This document shows positions 46,939-58,730 of a stretch of 64,000 bases of DNA, piece after piece. Location: the NCBI GenBank assembly GCA_016617785.1, contig JADILM010000010.1:372001-436000 (forward strand), read 5' to 3'. Position numbers and translations under genes: made by a program. This DNA is from Sporobolomyces roseus (Eukaryota; Basidiomycota; Microbotryomycetes; Sporidiobolales; Sporidiobolaceae). Numbering within the stretch: position 1 is the stretch's first letter; each line of letters starts with the position of its first letter. The notes below the pieces were generated by a model. That model searched no databases and was not told the origin of the DNA. It saw nothing but the letters and a program-made list of their open reading frames with translations.

Positions 46939-47560
46939 TGCCTAATCAAGTGAGCTCTCCTCTCTCTTGCCTCTCCGCTCTCGCCAGATTCTCATCACAT
47001 TGATCTTCAAACCCTCTGGACTCACTCTTTATCGCTCTCCGTCGCTCTAGGCCGGTATCAACTTCACTACTCAAAATCCTCAAGGTCAGTACAACGGCAA
47101 GAACGCCAATGTAAGCTCTTTGCAAACTTTCTTTCGCTTCGTTCAACATCAGCTCATACTCTCCCTTCTCGCGGACAAAACGTCTATAATGGTTATCGCG
47201 GATTACTCATGAACCCCAGAGTAGTCCTCAAGATCGTGCAGTAAGCATTGCATTCTCGCTTAGTCTCGCACCGAAACTGCTAACTGACTTTTCTTCGTTC
47301 GCAGCGAGCTCACGAAATGATGGCCAAGTTTGAGAACACTGCTCAACACGTTGCTGGAGGCTACAAAGGAGCCATCAATAGCGTGAGCCCAACCCCAGCT
47401 TAGAGCCTGCCGGTTCTTGACCTCATCTGTTCGACTCGTTGCGAAATAGGCGAAAGTTTCGGATCAAGCCAAAGCAGAAGCTGCTTGGAAACTCTGCAAC
47501 ATGCCGAAATGGGGACAACAGCAGCAGATGAACAGCCAGGGAGGTCAGGGATGGAAGTAG
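46939..47560 (+). CDS. Small orphan protein with 12-nt first exon and 21-nt microexon
   Basis: Five exons, 46939-46950, 47051-47110, 47220-47240, 47305-47382 and 47450-47560, give 93 aa ending in GGQGWK. All junctions have GT-AG and join in phase. Segments: AGINFTTQNPQGQYNG, RAHEMMAKFENTAQHVAGG, and DQAKAEAAWKLCNMPKWG. A soluble, helix-forming, Gln/Gly/Asn-rich product with no signal peptide. Function not recognised. The repeated correct splice phases and codon use argue that it is real. The microexon (SSPQDRA) is the least sure element; skipping it also keeps frame. Confidence 0.6.
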
Positions 47561-47806
47561 CGTCAGAGCTTGCAGAGTTTGCCAGAAGAAGAGAAACAAA
47601 GCTTGAATCAAATAGTACAATACCTCGATTTGCAACAATTTGCTATAGTGAGTGCGGGAGAGAGAGAAGAGTGGCTACGCGTTTCACGAAGCTCGCGAAA
47701 GTAGGGAAGAAAGCGTAGTAGTAAAATCGACGAGAGTCTTCAAAGTGCGCGACCCAATCCTTCCTTCCCATCCTTTTCTCACCCACTCTTCTCGACTTGC
47801 TCTGAC

Positions 47807-48329
47807 ATGCGTCGCAAAGCATACGATAACACTGAGGAGCAAGAAGAGACTTCTTCTGCTTCTTCAGATGCCGAGTCCGAGTCGTACGTTTCGATCTGTT
47901 GCTTCCTTTCTTTCTCGCTCGGCTCGATCACTGAGTAACGCCCTTCTCGTGTGCAGCGAAAGCGAAGAGAGTTTTGCCCTTCGTAGGCACCAGCGTGAGA
48001 TGGAGTTACTCGGCATCATCGCTTTGCAGCAACAACAGAGGAACACGCAAAGCATGATGGGTCTCGCAATGGCCGCTCTCGATTCATCCTCAACTCCGGA
48101 TCGCTCGTATGACATCGATCGTCTCGAACGTCGCATGGGTGAAGTTGAACGAAGTGTGGCCTCGATTAAGACCCAAAACCAACGTCTCGAGGAGGAAAAT
48201 GAGAAATTGAGGAAGGAGAATCGAGAGCTCGAGAAGAAGCTTGACGAGGGGAAGAGGCAGGGGGATACTGGGGAAGAATACGAGGACGGGGGAGAGAAGA
48301 AGAAAAAGAAGCTCGAGCATCAGAAGTGA
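47807..48329 (+). CDS. Small coiled-coil protein
   Basis: Exons 47807-47883 and 47957-48329 give 149 aa (start MRRKAYDNTEEQEETSS). An acidic Ser/Glu N-terminus is followed by a Gln-rich helix (ELLGIIALQQQQRNTQSM). A leucine-zipper-like coiled coil comes next (IDRLERRMGEVERSVASIKT and on to ENEKLRKENRELEKKL) and a Lys-rich end. No DNA-binding basic region precedes the zipper in the usual place, so a bZIP role is not supported. It lies 246 bp after the previous small gene. Confidence 0.6.
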
Positions 48330-48815
48330 GGGCAAAGGCTCGTAAGAGAAAAACGCTTGAAACGATTGATTCTGTTTTGGGTCGCAAGAGAGTGATGCGT
48401 ATCTATTCTAGCAGTAGACAGCTAGTTGCGCAAGTCGGCCAGCAGGAGCTCTCAAGAGAGTGTTGGGGTCTCTGCCATTTTCACCCGGCGAAGTTGCGCG
48501 GTAGTAGACGAAGCGATTCAGAGAGGTCCAATGTTAAGCAGTGACTCTCGACAGCGGCATACTCGAGGGGGAGAGAAGGATTCGCTCATGAAAAGACGGT
48601 TCACATGCGCTCGGCTTCCGTGAGAGCACAAAGTCTGGCGCTGGCGAAAACCTGAGCTGATTTTGGCTTTCTCATTCCGCTCCCAAGCTCATAGCGTATC
48701 AACCTATTGCAACGTCAGAGAAGTACTGTCGGTCTTTCGGCATACAGATACAACAGGATAAATTGACGAGAGCACAGAACGGATCCTACAACAATCTGAG
48801 CGACAACATCTGAAC
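48330..48815. other. Convergent spacer, coiled-coil gene and MYND gene 1
   Basis: A 486-bp tail-to-tail region. No supported feature. Confidence 0.4.
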
Positions 48816-49796
48816 TCAATCGACACTCTCCGGTTTCAATGCCTTCCTCTCCGGGGGTGGATCCTTCCACGCACCCTTCTCATCCCAAGGACACATCCTC
48901 ACATGATCGTAGATGATCCGTTTCGCATAATAACTAAGATGGGGATCAGCCGCAGTGGTGTCGATCTTCTCCAATTTGTCGAGCAGTCTCCTCAACATCG
49001 ACGGAGGTACGAGCCTCTCCCCAAATTCCCCATGTAGCCTGAACAGCGTGGCGTAGTCGAGTAGTACTCGGAAGTATTCGTTGAGTGTGCGAAAGGTGGA
49101 TTTCTCGGGTGAGTCGAAGTGATGATCCATAGGCGAGACCAGGACCATGAACTCGAACGCCATGACAGCGAAGTAAGAGTGACAGCGATATGGAAGCGGT
49201 TGAGGGGGAGGAGGGAGAGCTTCTTGCATGGGAGTGATCATTTGTCCGCGAAGGATGATGCAAATCGACGAAAGATACGGCTCCTGGATTGGGTCTTGAC
49301 TTCCCGCCGTGACTCCGTTTAGTAGATCCTGTAGCAGCTCAAGGTAATGTCAGAATCGTCAAGATCGAGACGCAATAGCGAAAGATTTACCTCCAAAGTT
49401 CCCTCGTACATTCCGATCCATTCGAAGAAATCCATCAACTTGTGTCCAGCGAACCCGGGCATCTTCTGAGTGAAACCACTGATTACTTCTAGATCCTTCA
49501 TGTGCTGCCTCACGAAGTTCGCTTCTGCCTTTGTCAAAGGGGGGAATCGAAAAGTTGATTGATCTTCGAGTTTGCACAGGAACTTGTGAGTCGGCCAGAG
49601 CTAGTGGAGCGAAACAGCGAGCATCAGTAATCGATTCGCGGGTGTCATGGTCTTGAGCTCTCCAACAAAAGAGATCAAGAAAGAATGATGGGGGACTCAC
49701 GAGCTCTTGATGCGCTGGAGAGCAGAAGAACACCCTCCTGCACCCACTGCATCTATCCGAGTTTGGCTTGAGGCACACCGCGCATTCTTGATCCAT
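48816..49796 (-). CDS. MYND-type zinc finger protein 1 (tandem paralog)
   Basis: Exons 49796-49701, 49600-49391 and 49328-48816 give 272 aa. The N-terminal MYND finger spans the first intron: CAVCLKPNSDRCSGCRRVFF, CSPAHQEL, then LWPTHKFLC, giving the Cys/His pattern of MYND. The rest (220 residues, FPPLTKAEANFVRQHM, MYEGTLEDLLNGVTAGSQDP, YFAVMAFEFMV) is helical with no SET domain, so it is not a SMYD methyltransferase. Small fungal MYND-plus-helical proteins are abundant in basidiomycetes and mostly uncharacterised. The paralog lies 425 bp upstream on the same strand with introns at matching places. Confidence 0.8.
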
Positions 49797-50221
49797 TGTC
49801 GAGGTGAGGTGGTGTTGAACGATCTTGATCTTAATGGGACAGATAGCGCTTCGTGTAGAGAACGCCTCTAGACTGTAATCAGTCTAGGTTCTTGACGGTT
49901 CGAGCGGTCGTCGAGCGTGATCTGAAGTCGGGAAGTGAGGAGTAGTTTGACAAAGGGGAACTTTCGCAAGATTCGTCTCGCCGCCTTTTTCTTCCCAATC
50001 TTCGCAACGCTTCATTGTACAATGCTGTACAGTTCCGATTGATGTGGAATGGTGTCAGGGCGAAGCCATTCTCGAATCTATCAGGGCTCATTTCACGAAG
50101 CCGGTGCTCTTTTCTAGACGCTCCTCTGCAGCTCACCGGACTCCTCAAGAGTAGCCTCTGCTGTTCTACTTTCGACAAAGTAGTTGAGAGCTGACAACAT
50201 TTTACTCCATTGTATTATCGA
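49797..50221. other. Spacer between the two MYND genes
   Basis: A 425-bp region serving as 5' flank of MYND gene 1 and 3' flank of MYND gene 2. A 99-codon minus frame at 49879-50178 begins with a non-ATG codon and is not similar to the paralogs. Nothing else seen. Confidence 0.4.
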
Positions 50222-51128
50222 CTACGACTTAAAGATCGATGAAGCAGTCATTTTGAGAGCGTCTGCAAAGTCCTTAACCCCTGGTTCGAAGGAGCTTGTA
50301 TCAATAGCGAGCATTCGATCCAGCGCCGGTACGACCATCTTGTTCGGGACCATTCGAGGCGTATCTCGGTTGTGTCGAAGTTGACATGAGTAATAAAGTA
50401 GCGCGCGATACCAATCATTCATCGCTTTGAAGGTTTGCCGAGGGTCGTCCTTTTCGAGGAAGTGGTGCTGCAGGACGTTGTTGACACCAATGAGGTCGTT
50501 CGCTCCGAGACTGAACATTCCGAGGCATCTCGAAGCTACGGTAGGGGGCTCATAGTGAGGACCGGATCTCATCGGCGAATTAAGGTGGTATCGAGCGATG
50601 ATGGCGCAGGCGGTGAAGAAGGGTTCATCCAGCGGATTATCCGAGCCGACGGTCAATCTGTTGATGAGCTCCTGCGAATTCGAGATAGTTAGCTTCATCG
50701 AACTCGAAACGTCGGATTTTGACTTACATTGAAACTTCCTCCGTAGAAACCTAGGAACTCCAAATACTTCTCCAACGTCTTCCCTCCATACCGTGGATCC
50801 ATCATGGCTAATCTCCCTCCAAGAGGTACGTTTCTGAGGTTCTCCTTCAAGAAAGTCGCTTCTTCAACCGTCAAGGGCGGGAAGTAGAAAGTAGTAGGTT
50901 CCTTCTTGCAGATATACTTGTGACTAGGCCATATCTACGATAGAAGCGAGTCTCGTGAGCTCAAGCGAGGGGAAAGAGGAGGAGTAGAAGTGAGGAGGGG
51001 AGACGGTGAAGCACTGCAGAGAGAGGGCTTACCAGCCCTTGACAGGTAGTCGAGCAGAAGAACAGTTGCTTGCAAGCGCCGCACCGCTTGTCGGTCGCCT
51101 TTCCGCACGCAATGCAGCGATTCTCCAT
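50222..51128 (-). CDS. MYND-type zinc finger protein 2 (tandem paralog)
   Basis: Exons 51128-51033, 50934-50728 and 50671-50222 give 250 aa. The MYND finger reads CIACGKATDKRCGACKQLFF, CSTTCQGL, IWPSHKYIC, again split after the GL/EL dipeptide as in the neighbour. Shared downstream blocks: FYFPPLTVEEATFLKENL for FRFPPLTKAEANFVRQHM; FYGGSFNELINRLTVGSDNP for MYEGTLEDLLNGVTAGSQDP. Overall identity is modest, so the duplication is old. No catalytic domain is visible; protein-protein interaction through the MYND finger is the likely use. Confidence 0.8.
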
Positions 51129-51361
51129 CTTGATCAAGGAAAAGTTGAGAGAGAGAGATTGGGGTCGGGGAGGATGGTAGGAAGTTCTTGGTGAGACGAA
51201 TGTGCGCTGGTAGACGTGTTGCGAGTGTTTGTGGCTTGTTGTGAAGATTGACAGTGATTGGCAGGAAAAGAAAGGAAGACGTAAACTCGCACGGACTCTC
51301 GACTGGCACTCTCGATGTCAAAGTATGCAAAGCTCTATAGATTCTGACGACAACACAAGAA

Positions 51362-54300
51362 TTAATCGGCGGTAGAGGGAGACGCAGAGCCAGAAGGAAC
51401 TGCGGAGTCAACGGGAGTCTTCCCTCCCAGAGTCGAAGAATCCTCATTCTCGCTACTTTGCTTCTGCCATAACTCTGTTACAGTTACAACACGGTCAGTG
51501 CGTCGTCAGAAGATCACTGTGAGGTACGAGGTAGGCGTACGAGCGTAGACACCATCTCTAGCGAGCAGATCGTTATGAGAACCGAATTCTGCGATCACTC
51601 CTTCGTCGAGAACGTAGATGACATCGCAGTCCGAGATTGTCGAGAGACGATGGGCGATAGATAGGGTAGTTCTTCCCTTCGACTGTCGAGCGAAAGGAGC
51701 TGGTCAGTTGAGGCAAGAGTGAGAGTGTTTGAACGAAACTAACGAGTTCTCGTAACCTCGTCTGAATAGCTCGTTCGTTGTGGGTGTCGAGGGCGCTCGT
51801 AGCCTCATCGAGCAGCAAGACTGGGCGGTCGTGGAGTCACATCAGCGAAGGATGGAGTAAGCTGATGATCGACTGACTCACTGGGTGGATTTTTGAGGAT
51901 AGTCCTCGCAATCGCAACTCGTTGCTTCTCTCCTCCACTCAGCCTCATACCACGTTCTCCAACCCTCGTCTCATACTGATCAGGGAAACTCATAATCTTG
52001 TCGTGCATCGAACTGTCCTTCGCCGCTTGAATCACATCCTCCATCATGATTTCTCCTCCAGGTTTGTGAAGTCGTCCGATACCTCCGTACGCGATATTGT
52101 ACCGGGCAGTCTCGTTGAAGAGTACAGGGTCTAAGTGACACGCTCTGCATCAGTCACTACCCTGAGCAGATCAACAAAGAAGAAGATGTACCTTGTGGAA
52201 CCAATCCGATATTGTATCGAAGACTCTGCTGGGTGATATCGCGGACTTCGTGTCCGTTGACGAAGATCCCTCCACTTGTAGCCTCATAGAATCGGTAGAG
52301 TAATCTCACTGTAAGATCACAAACCTCAGATCAATCGATTCGATAGGCGAGTGACAGAGACAAAGCTACTTACTGACTGTCGACTTTCCTCCTCCACTCG
52401 AACCGACCAACGCGACTGACTGACCCTTTTCGACCTTGAAAGAGATTCCCTTGAGGACATCCTTCTTCCCATCGTAAGAGAATGTGACATCTCGGAACTC
52501 GATATCTCCACCTTGACCTTGATCCGGATCAATCTCGAGTTCGACAGAATCGGGTTTGTCGAGAATGTCCTTGTCTTCAGTGAGGAGAGTCATGAGCTGC
52601 TCAGTATCGACGAGTGATTGCATCGTTTGGCGGTAGAGAGAGGCGATGCGGTTGAGAGGTGAGTAGAGCTGGTTGAGGTAGGAGATGAACGTGACTACGC
52701 GACAAAACTGGGTCAGCATCGGGAACGAAAGAGATGGCCAACGAAGCTCACCGTAACTTCCAATATCCATTTCTCCCGTAACGACTCGATGAGCGAGAAT
52801 GAAGGAGCAAACCAATAGTCCGAATGCCTGTTAGCTCTCAAAACAAACCGATCAGATGACTTCGAACTCGGTGACTGGAAAGAAATGGAGACTGACCGAG
52901 ATACCGTTCTGCAAAAGCGAGAGTGAGTTCCAAGCAGAGTAGACTTTCCAATAGTTTCGTTGGTATCTCTTCAAAGCCTCCTTCAAGCGACGTTTCTCGA
53001 AGGATTCAGAAGTGGTAGTCTTGACAGTCTCGAAGTTGAACAAAGTGTCGGTCTTGATCTGGTGCATGAATTGCGATTCGTCTCGAAGACTTCGGTAGAG
53101 TTTCGTTCGACTTTCGGCGAGAGTGACGGAAGCTCCGACGTCTGTGAGAGACGAGTCAGCGTATGATCGGCGAGTAGAGGCGATATGGAAAGCTTACAAA
53201 CGACAGAGACGAGCGTGACTACTGCCACAATCGTCGCTCCGTATCGAACTGAAAGAACCACGACTGCGACCGGCAGATCGACGAGGACAGGAATGAAATC
53301 GAAGAGGAGTAGCTCAAAGAACTGTCAATCGAGCCTGTCAGCGAAGATTGCAAGGGGCAATCGAGAAGGAGAGCTCACATCGTTAATCGCGTCAGTTCGT
53401 CCGAGAATTCGGAGAAGCTCTCCCGTTCGGCGACGCTGATGATAGGACAAGCTCAAGCTGTCCCACTCTCGTCAGTACTTTCGAATCTGCCGACTAGAGA
53501 GATTGACAGGCTCACTTGAGAAGAGTGTCGAATGCCATCATCGACATCTCCAATTCCGAGTATTGACTGATTGGCAGCCACAAAAAGCGGTACTGTAATG
53601 ACACGACCGACTGTCAGCTTTGAACTGCGTAAGGAGACGAAGGGTAGACTCACGAGCATCGAATTCGAATCTTGCAAGAATGACAAAGTAACGTAAATCG
53701 CCAAGTTTCCGTAAGGCGCTCGACCGTTACTCAGATCCGAGATGATGCGTCCGAAGAAGATTGGTGCAGCGACGTTGAAATAGCGTTTCGCGATCATCAG
53801 AGTGAAGCAGACGACGGCGATGACTTGGAGAGAGAACGATTTCGAGGGCCAAAGGTAAGGGAAGAGAGTCTTGACTCGAGTGAAGATGGTCAGAATCGAG
53901 AGTGATTTGGGGTCATCAGGTCGATTCGAAGGAGGTTTGGTCGAGCGGAGCGGAGAGGCAGAGGAGGAGGCGGAGGTGGGAATGGCGGAATAGCCGTTTG
54001 GCGTCGCAGAGGAAAGGAGTCCAGTACGTTCATCGGCGGTACCAGGAGGAGTTGAATATGACGAGCGGTAGAGAAGCGGAGTTTGCGAGAGAAGGAGGAA
54101 GGAGTAGATTAGGATTCGGAAGGCGATGATGCCGAGGTGAACGAAGGGAAGAGCTCGATGTTTCTGGTGGATCACTTTGTCGCCGACGAGGACCTTGGAG
54201 TAGATGACGAGGACAGCGATATCGATGGCGAACCCGAGAATCACAACGAGTCGAGGGTAGTATTTCGGGAATTTGCCGTGAGACGCATCTGCACCTTTGC

Positions 54301-54842
54301 CGGTCAACTTGGCTTCGTACGCCATTCCAATACCGAGAATACAGAATGCGCAGAGTCCTCCTGCCGAGTAGTAGACGATGTTGGCGTACAGCGGATCGTT
54401 AGGTGTGTAATGAGATTTGATCAAAGTTGCGATGACTGTTCAATACGACATCTTCAGCTCTTCTGATACGCTCACATCGATGAAAGTAGAACTTACTTTG
54501 TGCAGCCCCGTCGGCAAAGTATGTCGTAGCTACAATACCCATTAGGGAGAGAACTAATCCATTTCGCATCGTTTTCGACTTGACGACTACTGGCGTAGCC
54601 TCTGTCTCCTCCTCTGTCTCTTCTCCCTCAACATTCCTACCTGTCGTCGGTTTCGACGTTGAAGCCTCAGGTTCAGCACCGAACAATCCATCCTCTTCTT
54701 CCCATCCTCCTCTCTGAATATTGTCCATCAAGTCCAGGAACCCCTTTACGAGCCATCTCAGGAGTAACGTGCCGAGGAGTGTCGCTGGTAGAGCTAGTCG
54801 TAGGTCGGCAAGGCTCTGGTACACAGTTGGGAGGTCGCTCAT
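51362..54842 (-). CDS. HMT1: HMT1/ABCB6-type vacuolar ABC half-transporter
   Basis: ABC transporter of the heavy-metal-tolerance subfamily. Fission yeast Hmt1 moves metal-binding peptides or thiol conjugates into the vacuole. ATG at 54842; about a dozen short exons; stop at 51362-51364. An N-terminal extra membrane region ([19 protein letters not shown] and further helices) distinguishes the HMT1/ABCB6 group from mitochondrial ATM1. The core membrane domain follows ([53 protein letters not shown]). The nucleotide-binding domain is complete: Walker [10 protein letters not shown] (near 52400), Q-loop [13 protein letters not shown], signature [13 protein letters not shown] (near 51930), Walker [13 protein letters not shown]-loop SIAHRLST. 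The tail is Ser-rich. Substrate is inferred. It is head-to-head with threonine synthase across 1.1 kb. Confidence 0.88.
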
Positions 54843-55976
54843 TTCAACTTCAGAAGTTGAAGCAATCAGATGGAGGCGGTGCTAGAAGAGCGAGGAGAGC
54901 TTGTTGCGTTGACTGGCGAGCTTAACGCTGAGTGTGAACCTCGCTGATAGAGCTGGCGAGCCGATCTGAGAGAAAGGTAGTGATAGGGAGGAGGGAGACC
55001 CTTCGAAATCGCTCGATCCTCTGTTGGCCTCTCACCTCTCACACGACTTCACAAAACGGGTCGGAACGCTTCGAGTGGCCTTATAACTGGCTCTATATCG
55101 CTCAGTATGGGCGTCTGACTAGATGCATCTCTTCGAAATCGCTTCGAGGCGTCGTAATCGGCTCGTTCATCTCTTTCAGCTTAGGCAGAGCTTCACAGTG
55201 TAGCAGGTCAGCGGTACTCTCTCAGATTTGCTCACTGTTGTGTACGCTCATACTTCTGCTCCGAATCGAGCTCGAGATTGCGTTTGAACGCGGGCAGCGG
55301 AATTATTGATCGATTTTATCTCTTCTCCGGGTCTCGCTTCTGCTGGACCTGCTCTCTACTTCTCCGAGAGTACGGCAGAAGTCGGCGCTCGAATGGGTCC
55401 CTCCGAGGGACCAAGCTGAGCGGTGTACCTCAGCGAGAGGCGTATCGTCCGCGACTCGGATGAGTTTCAAGATGGACGCTCTTCGTAGCTACGGTACGTG
55501 CTATACTTCCACTCTTCTTCGAGCGGATGAAGATAGTAGTATTCAGCTCGACGTCGCCCATTGATCCAACGGCGAGGAGGCGGGGGCAGTAGCGGCGTGG
55601 AAAAGCGAAAAAACCTCGTTGCGAAAACAAGTCATCGGGCTCTCGTACTGTCGCTACTTTCATGCTCTCCCCCGCCTGTCGTCGTCGATGCGACGAGGCT
55701 CGAGGTGTTGCCTTGTCAAGGGGAATGCGGAATCGATGGTTGCGAAGCCTTTCGTTTCTCTCTCATTCAATGAAAGTTGGCCTTTTCCGAAAAATGCCGC
55801 CATTTTTTTGCTTCTTTTTACGTTCGACGCTGACCGCGACATCTCATGAGATACGCCTGTGAACAAGACTGGAGAAATTTGTGAGAAAAATCGAAGGGAG
55901 CGAAATGATCGGTTTGCGAAATGACTCTTCCAACCTCGTCAATCAACCACTCTCGTTCAAACTTCAAACGCCCAAG
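54843..55976. promoter_or_regulatory. Divergent region between HMT1-like gene and threonine synthase
   Basis: About 1.13 kb of intergenic sequence. A stretch at 55462-55495 (ATG followed by an 11-codon frame and a GTACGT donor-like site) could be an unplaced first exon, but I find no partner exon. Otherwise only short frames without coding character. Confidence 0.45.
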
Positions 55977-58431
55977 ATGCCTTCGATGAAGTATCTATCA
56001 ACACGTGGAGGAGATGAACGCCTAACGTTTGAACAGGTACGTTCTTGCTTCGCTCAATCGTTCCAAAGTTCTCGCGCAATTCGAAGTCGATCAAGGTCAA
56101 TACAGCTCTGATGAGTGATCGGATTCGCGGGAAAGATCAAGGAGCTATCAGGAGATTGACTGGGGTACAGGTGCAAGGCGTCAAAGGATCAGGAGATGTG
56201 GACCAAGGAGATGATTCCCCTCTTTGCATTTACTCTCTCGTTCAACCCTTACACAGCTTCAAAGGAGCTAGGTGATAGACACAAGCTCTTATACTAGGTG
56301 TATGAAGCGGTCTAGCAAGTGGCTACGACGCAGAAGAGCTGGTGGAGGAATCTTGAATCTGCGAGGCCGAGAAACGAGGCAGCTGACCTCTATCGTCTCA
56401 CTCTCTCTTCCCTCTAGGCCGTTCTTCGTGGACTTGCACCCAACGGTGGACTTTACATTCCCGCTCATCTCCCTCATCTTCCCGAAAACTGGCAACACGA
56501 CTGGGCCAAACTCTCGTTCACTGAACTCGCACTCGAACTCTACTCTCTCTTCATCTCCCCTCGTGAAATCCCCCGAGACGACCTCAAAGACCTCATCGAT
56601 CGATCCTACTCTACTTTCAGACATGAACAAATCGCTCCTCTGCATCGAACTGGAGAGAAAGAGTTCATTCTCGAGTTGTTCCACGGTCCTACGTTCGCTT
56701 TCAAGGATGTCGCCCTTCAATTCCTCGGAAACTTGTTCGAATACTTCTTGAAGAGGAGGAACGAAGGAAAGGAGGATAGTCAGAGGGAGAGATTGACCGT
56801 TGTTGGAGCTACTTCAGGAGATACCGGATCGTGAGTTGAGGGTTCGCTCTCATCTTCAATACGAACACTGAATACTGATGAAAGCGAGCTTCATCACAGC
56901 GCCGCTATCTACGGTCTTCGATCAAAACAAGACATTTCGATTTTCATTCTGCATCCCAAGGGACGCGTTTCTCCTATTCAAGAAGCTCAAATGACCACTG
57001 TCCCCGACGAGAACGTCTTCAACTTGGCCGTCGACGGTACCTTCGATGACTGTCAAGTGAGCTCACACAAAATCACTGAAATCGAAATCGAAAACTCACG
57101 TTCTTCTTGCCACTTTCGCAGGACATCGTCAAACTCCTCTTCAACGACATGGAATTCAACTCTACCTACCATCTCGGAGCTGTCAACTCTATCAACTGGG
57201 CTCGTATCCTCGCTCAAACCGTCTACTACTTCTCCGCCTACTTCCAAGTTCAGTCCGAAATCCCTTACGACGTCCTCGAACCTACTATTCAATTCGCTGT
57301 ACCCACCGGTAACTTTGGAGATATCCTCGCTGGATACTACGCGAAGCACCTCGGTTTACCTATGGACAAACTCGTCATCGCTACGAACGCGAACGACATT
57401 CTCGCGAGGTTCTGGAAGACTGGTCGTTACGAGAAAGCCGATTCTGGGGAACCTGAGGATTCAAGTGATGATGAAGGAGAAGACCCTAATGGCGGACACC
57501 ACCACCGATACCCTAGTTTGACGGACGAAGAAGCGTTTACTCAACATCAACAACAACAAGCCGCCGCTCAAACGGTTCCCGTCAATGGTTCTTCCGATGG
57601 ACAACAAGCAACGAAAGCTGCTTCCGCTCAAGCGAAGGCTGCCGGAGGTGTCGTAGCCGAAACTCTTTCACCAGCGATGGATATCCTCGTCTCTTCAAAT
57701 TTCGAACGTCTCTTGTTCTACCTCGCTCTCGAAGGTACTACTGCTGGAGCCGTCGCTGCCGATGGAGAAGTCGATGGAGGACAAGCTGCGAGAGTCAGGA
57801 TGGCCGCTGAGAACGTCAAGCTGTGGATGGACAAGTTGAAGACTGAACACAAGGTCAAGGTTCCGAGAGGTTGCCTCGATGCTGCGAGAAGGGATTTCAT
57901 CGCTGATCGTGCTTCGGATGAAGAGGTACGCTCACTCTCCTTTTCCCCTCTATCCGAGTCTGACTGATTGCTTTTTTGATTGCAGACTACTTCGACCATT
58001 CAAAAATACTTCACCAAGAACGATCAATTCGGTTCTTACACCATCGATCCTCATACCGCTGTCGGACTGAGTGTTGCCAACCACGTCGCCAAGACCAAGT
58101 GAGCAATGAGATATGTCAGATAGCCATCTCAAGACGAAACTGACGTCTATTCGCTCTCACAGCTCTCCCAACGCGATTCAAATCGTTCTCGCCACCGCTC
58201 ACCCCGCCAAGTTCGACGCCGCCGTCTCCGAAGCCCTCTCGTCAGAACCTACGTTCAACTTCAAGCGCGATGTGTTACCGAAAGAATTCGAAGGTCTGTT
58301 GGACAAACCTCGTCGGGTGTTGGATTGCAAGAACGACCCGGAAGCAGTCAAGAAGATCGTCAAGGAGGAAGTGGCGAAGTTGGTTGGTGAGATCAAGCCT
58401 GTCAAGGGTGTCAACGGTGCGAGCGTGTAGA
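55977..58431 (+). CDS. THR4: Threonine synthase
   Basis: PLP enzyme converting O-phosphohomoserine to threonine, the last step of the pathway. Exons: 55977-56036, 56418-56830, 56900-57055, 57122-57925, 57986-58098, 58163-58431 (604 aa). Family motifs: MKYLSTRGG start, LAPNGGLYIP, the PLP-lysine segment GPTFAFKDVALQF (Lys near residue 115), phosphate-binding GATSGDTGSAAI, NSINWARILAQTVYYF, AVPTGNFGDILAGYYAKHLG, and the late SPAMDILVSSNFERLL. Compared with yeast Thr4 (about 514 aa) there is an extra low-complexity insert of about 70 residues after FWKTGRYEK (57445-57655; acidic, then HHH and QQQQ). It falls just before ETLSPAMD and should be a surface loop. Intron 1 is unusually long (381 bp). 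Confidence 0.96.
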
Positions 58432-58730
58432 GGGAATCTTTGTCGTTTTTACCATTCGTCTCTCTCGAACTACTTCACTTTTGGGCAACAGCTTTTATCT
58501 CACTCTCTTTCTCCCTCTTCATTGTTCCTCTTTTCCCCCTATATAGCCTTACTCTTTGAATCAATGCATTTACACGTGAACTTTGAGAGTTGCGATTCTT
58601 GCGATTCGAGCGAGTTACGAATCTGCAATTGAGGCATACAAAAAAGTGTTGCAAAATTCGTAAGAAACAGAAAACCGCCGACTCGCTCCTCCGACACCTA
58701 CACCAACCCACCTACTTTACCTATATCAAA

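Noticed and set aside
47807..48329. bZIP transcription factor for the small coiled-coil protein
   Set aside because: The heptad region is not preceded by the basic DNA-contact motif of bZIP proteins.
48816..51128. SMYD-type methyltransferases
   Set aside because: A MYND finger is present but no SET-domain motifs are seen in either protein.
54980..55309. A 109-codon + frame in the HMT1/threonine synthase spacer
   Set aside because: No domain, no splice context, mixed composition; not supported as a gene.
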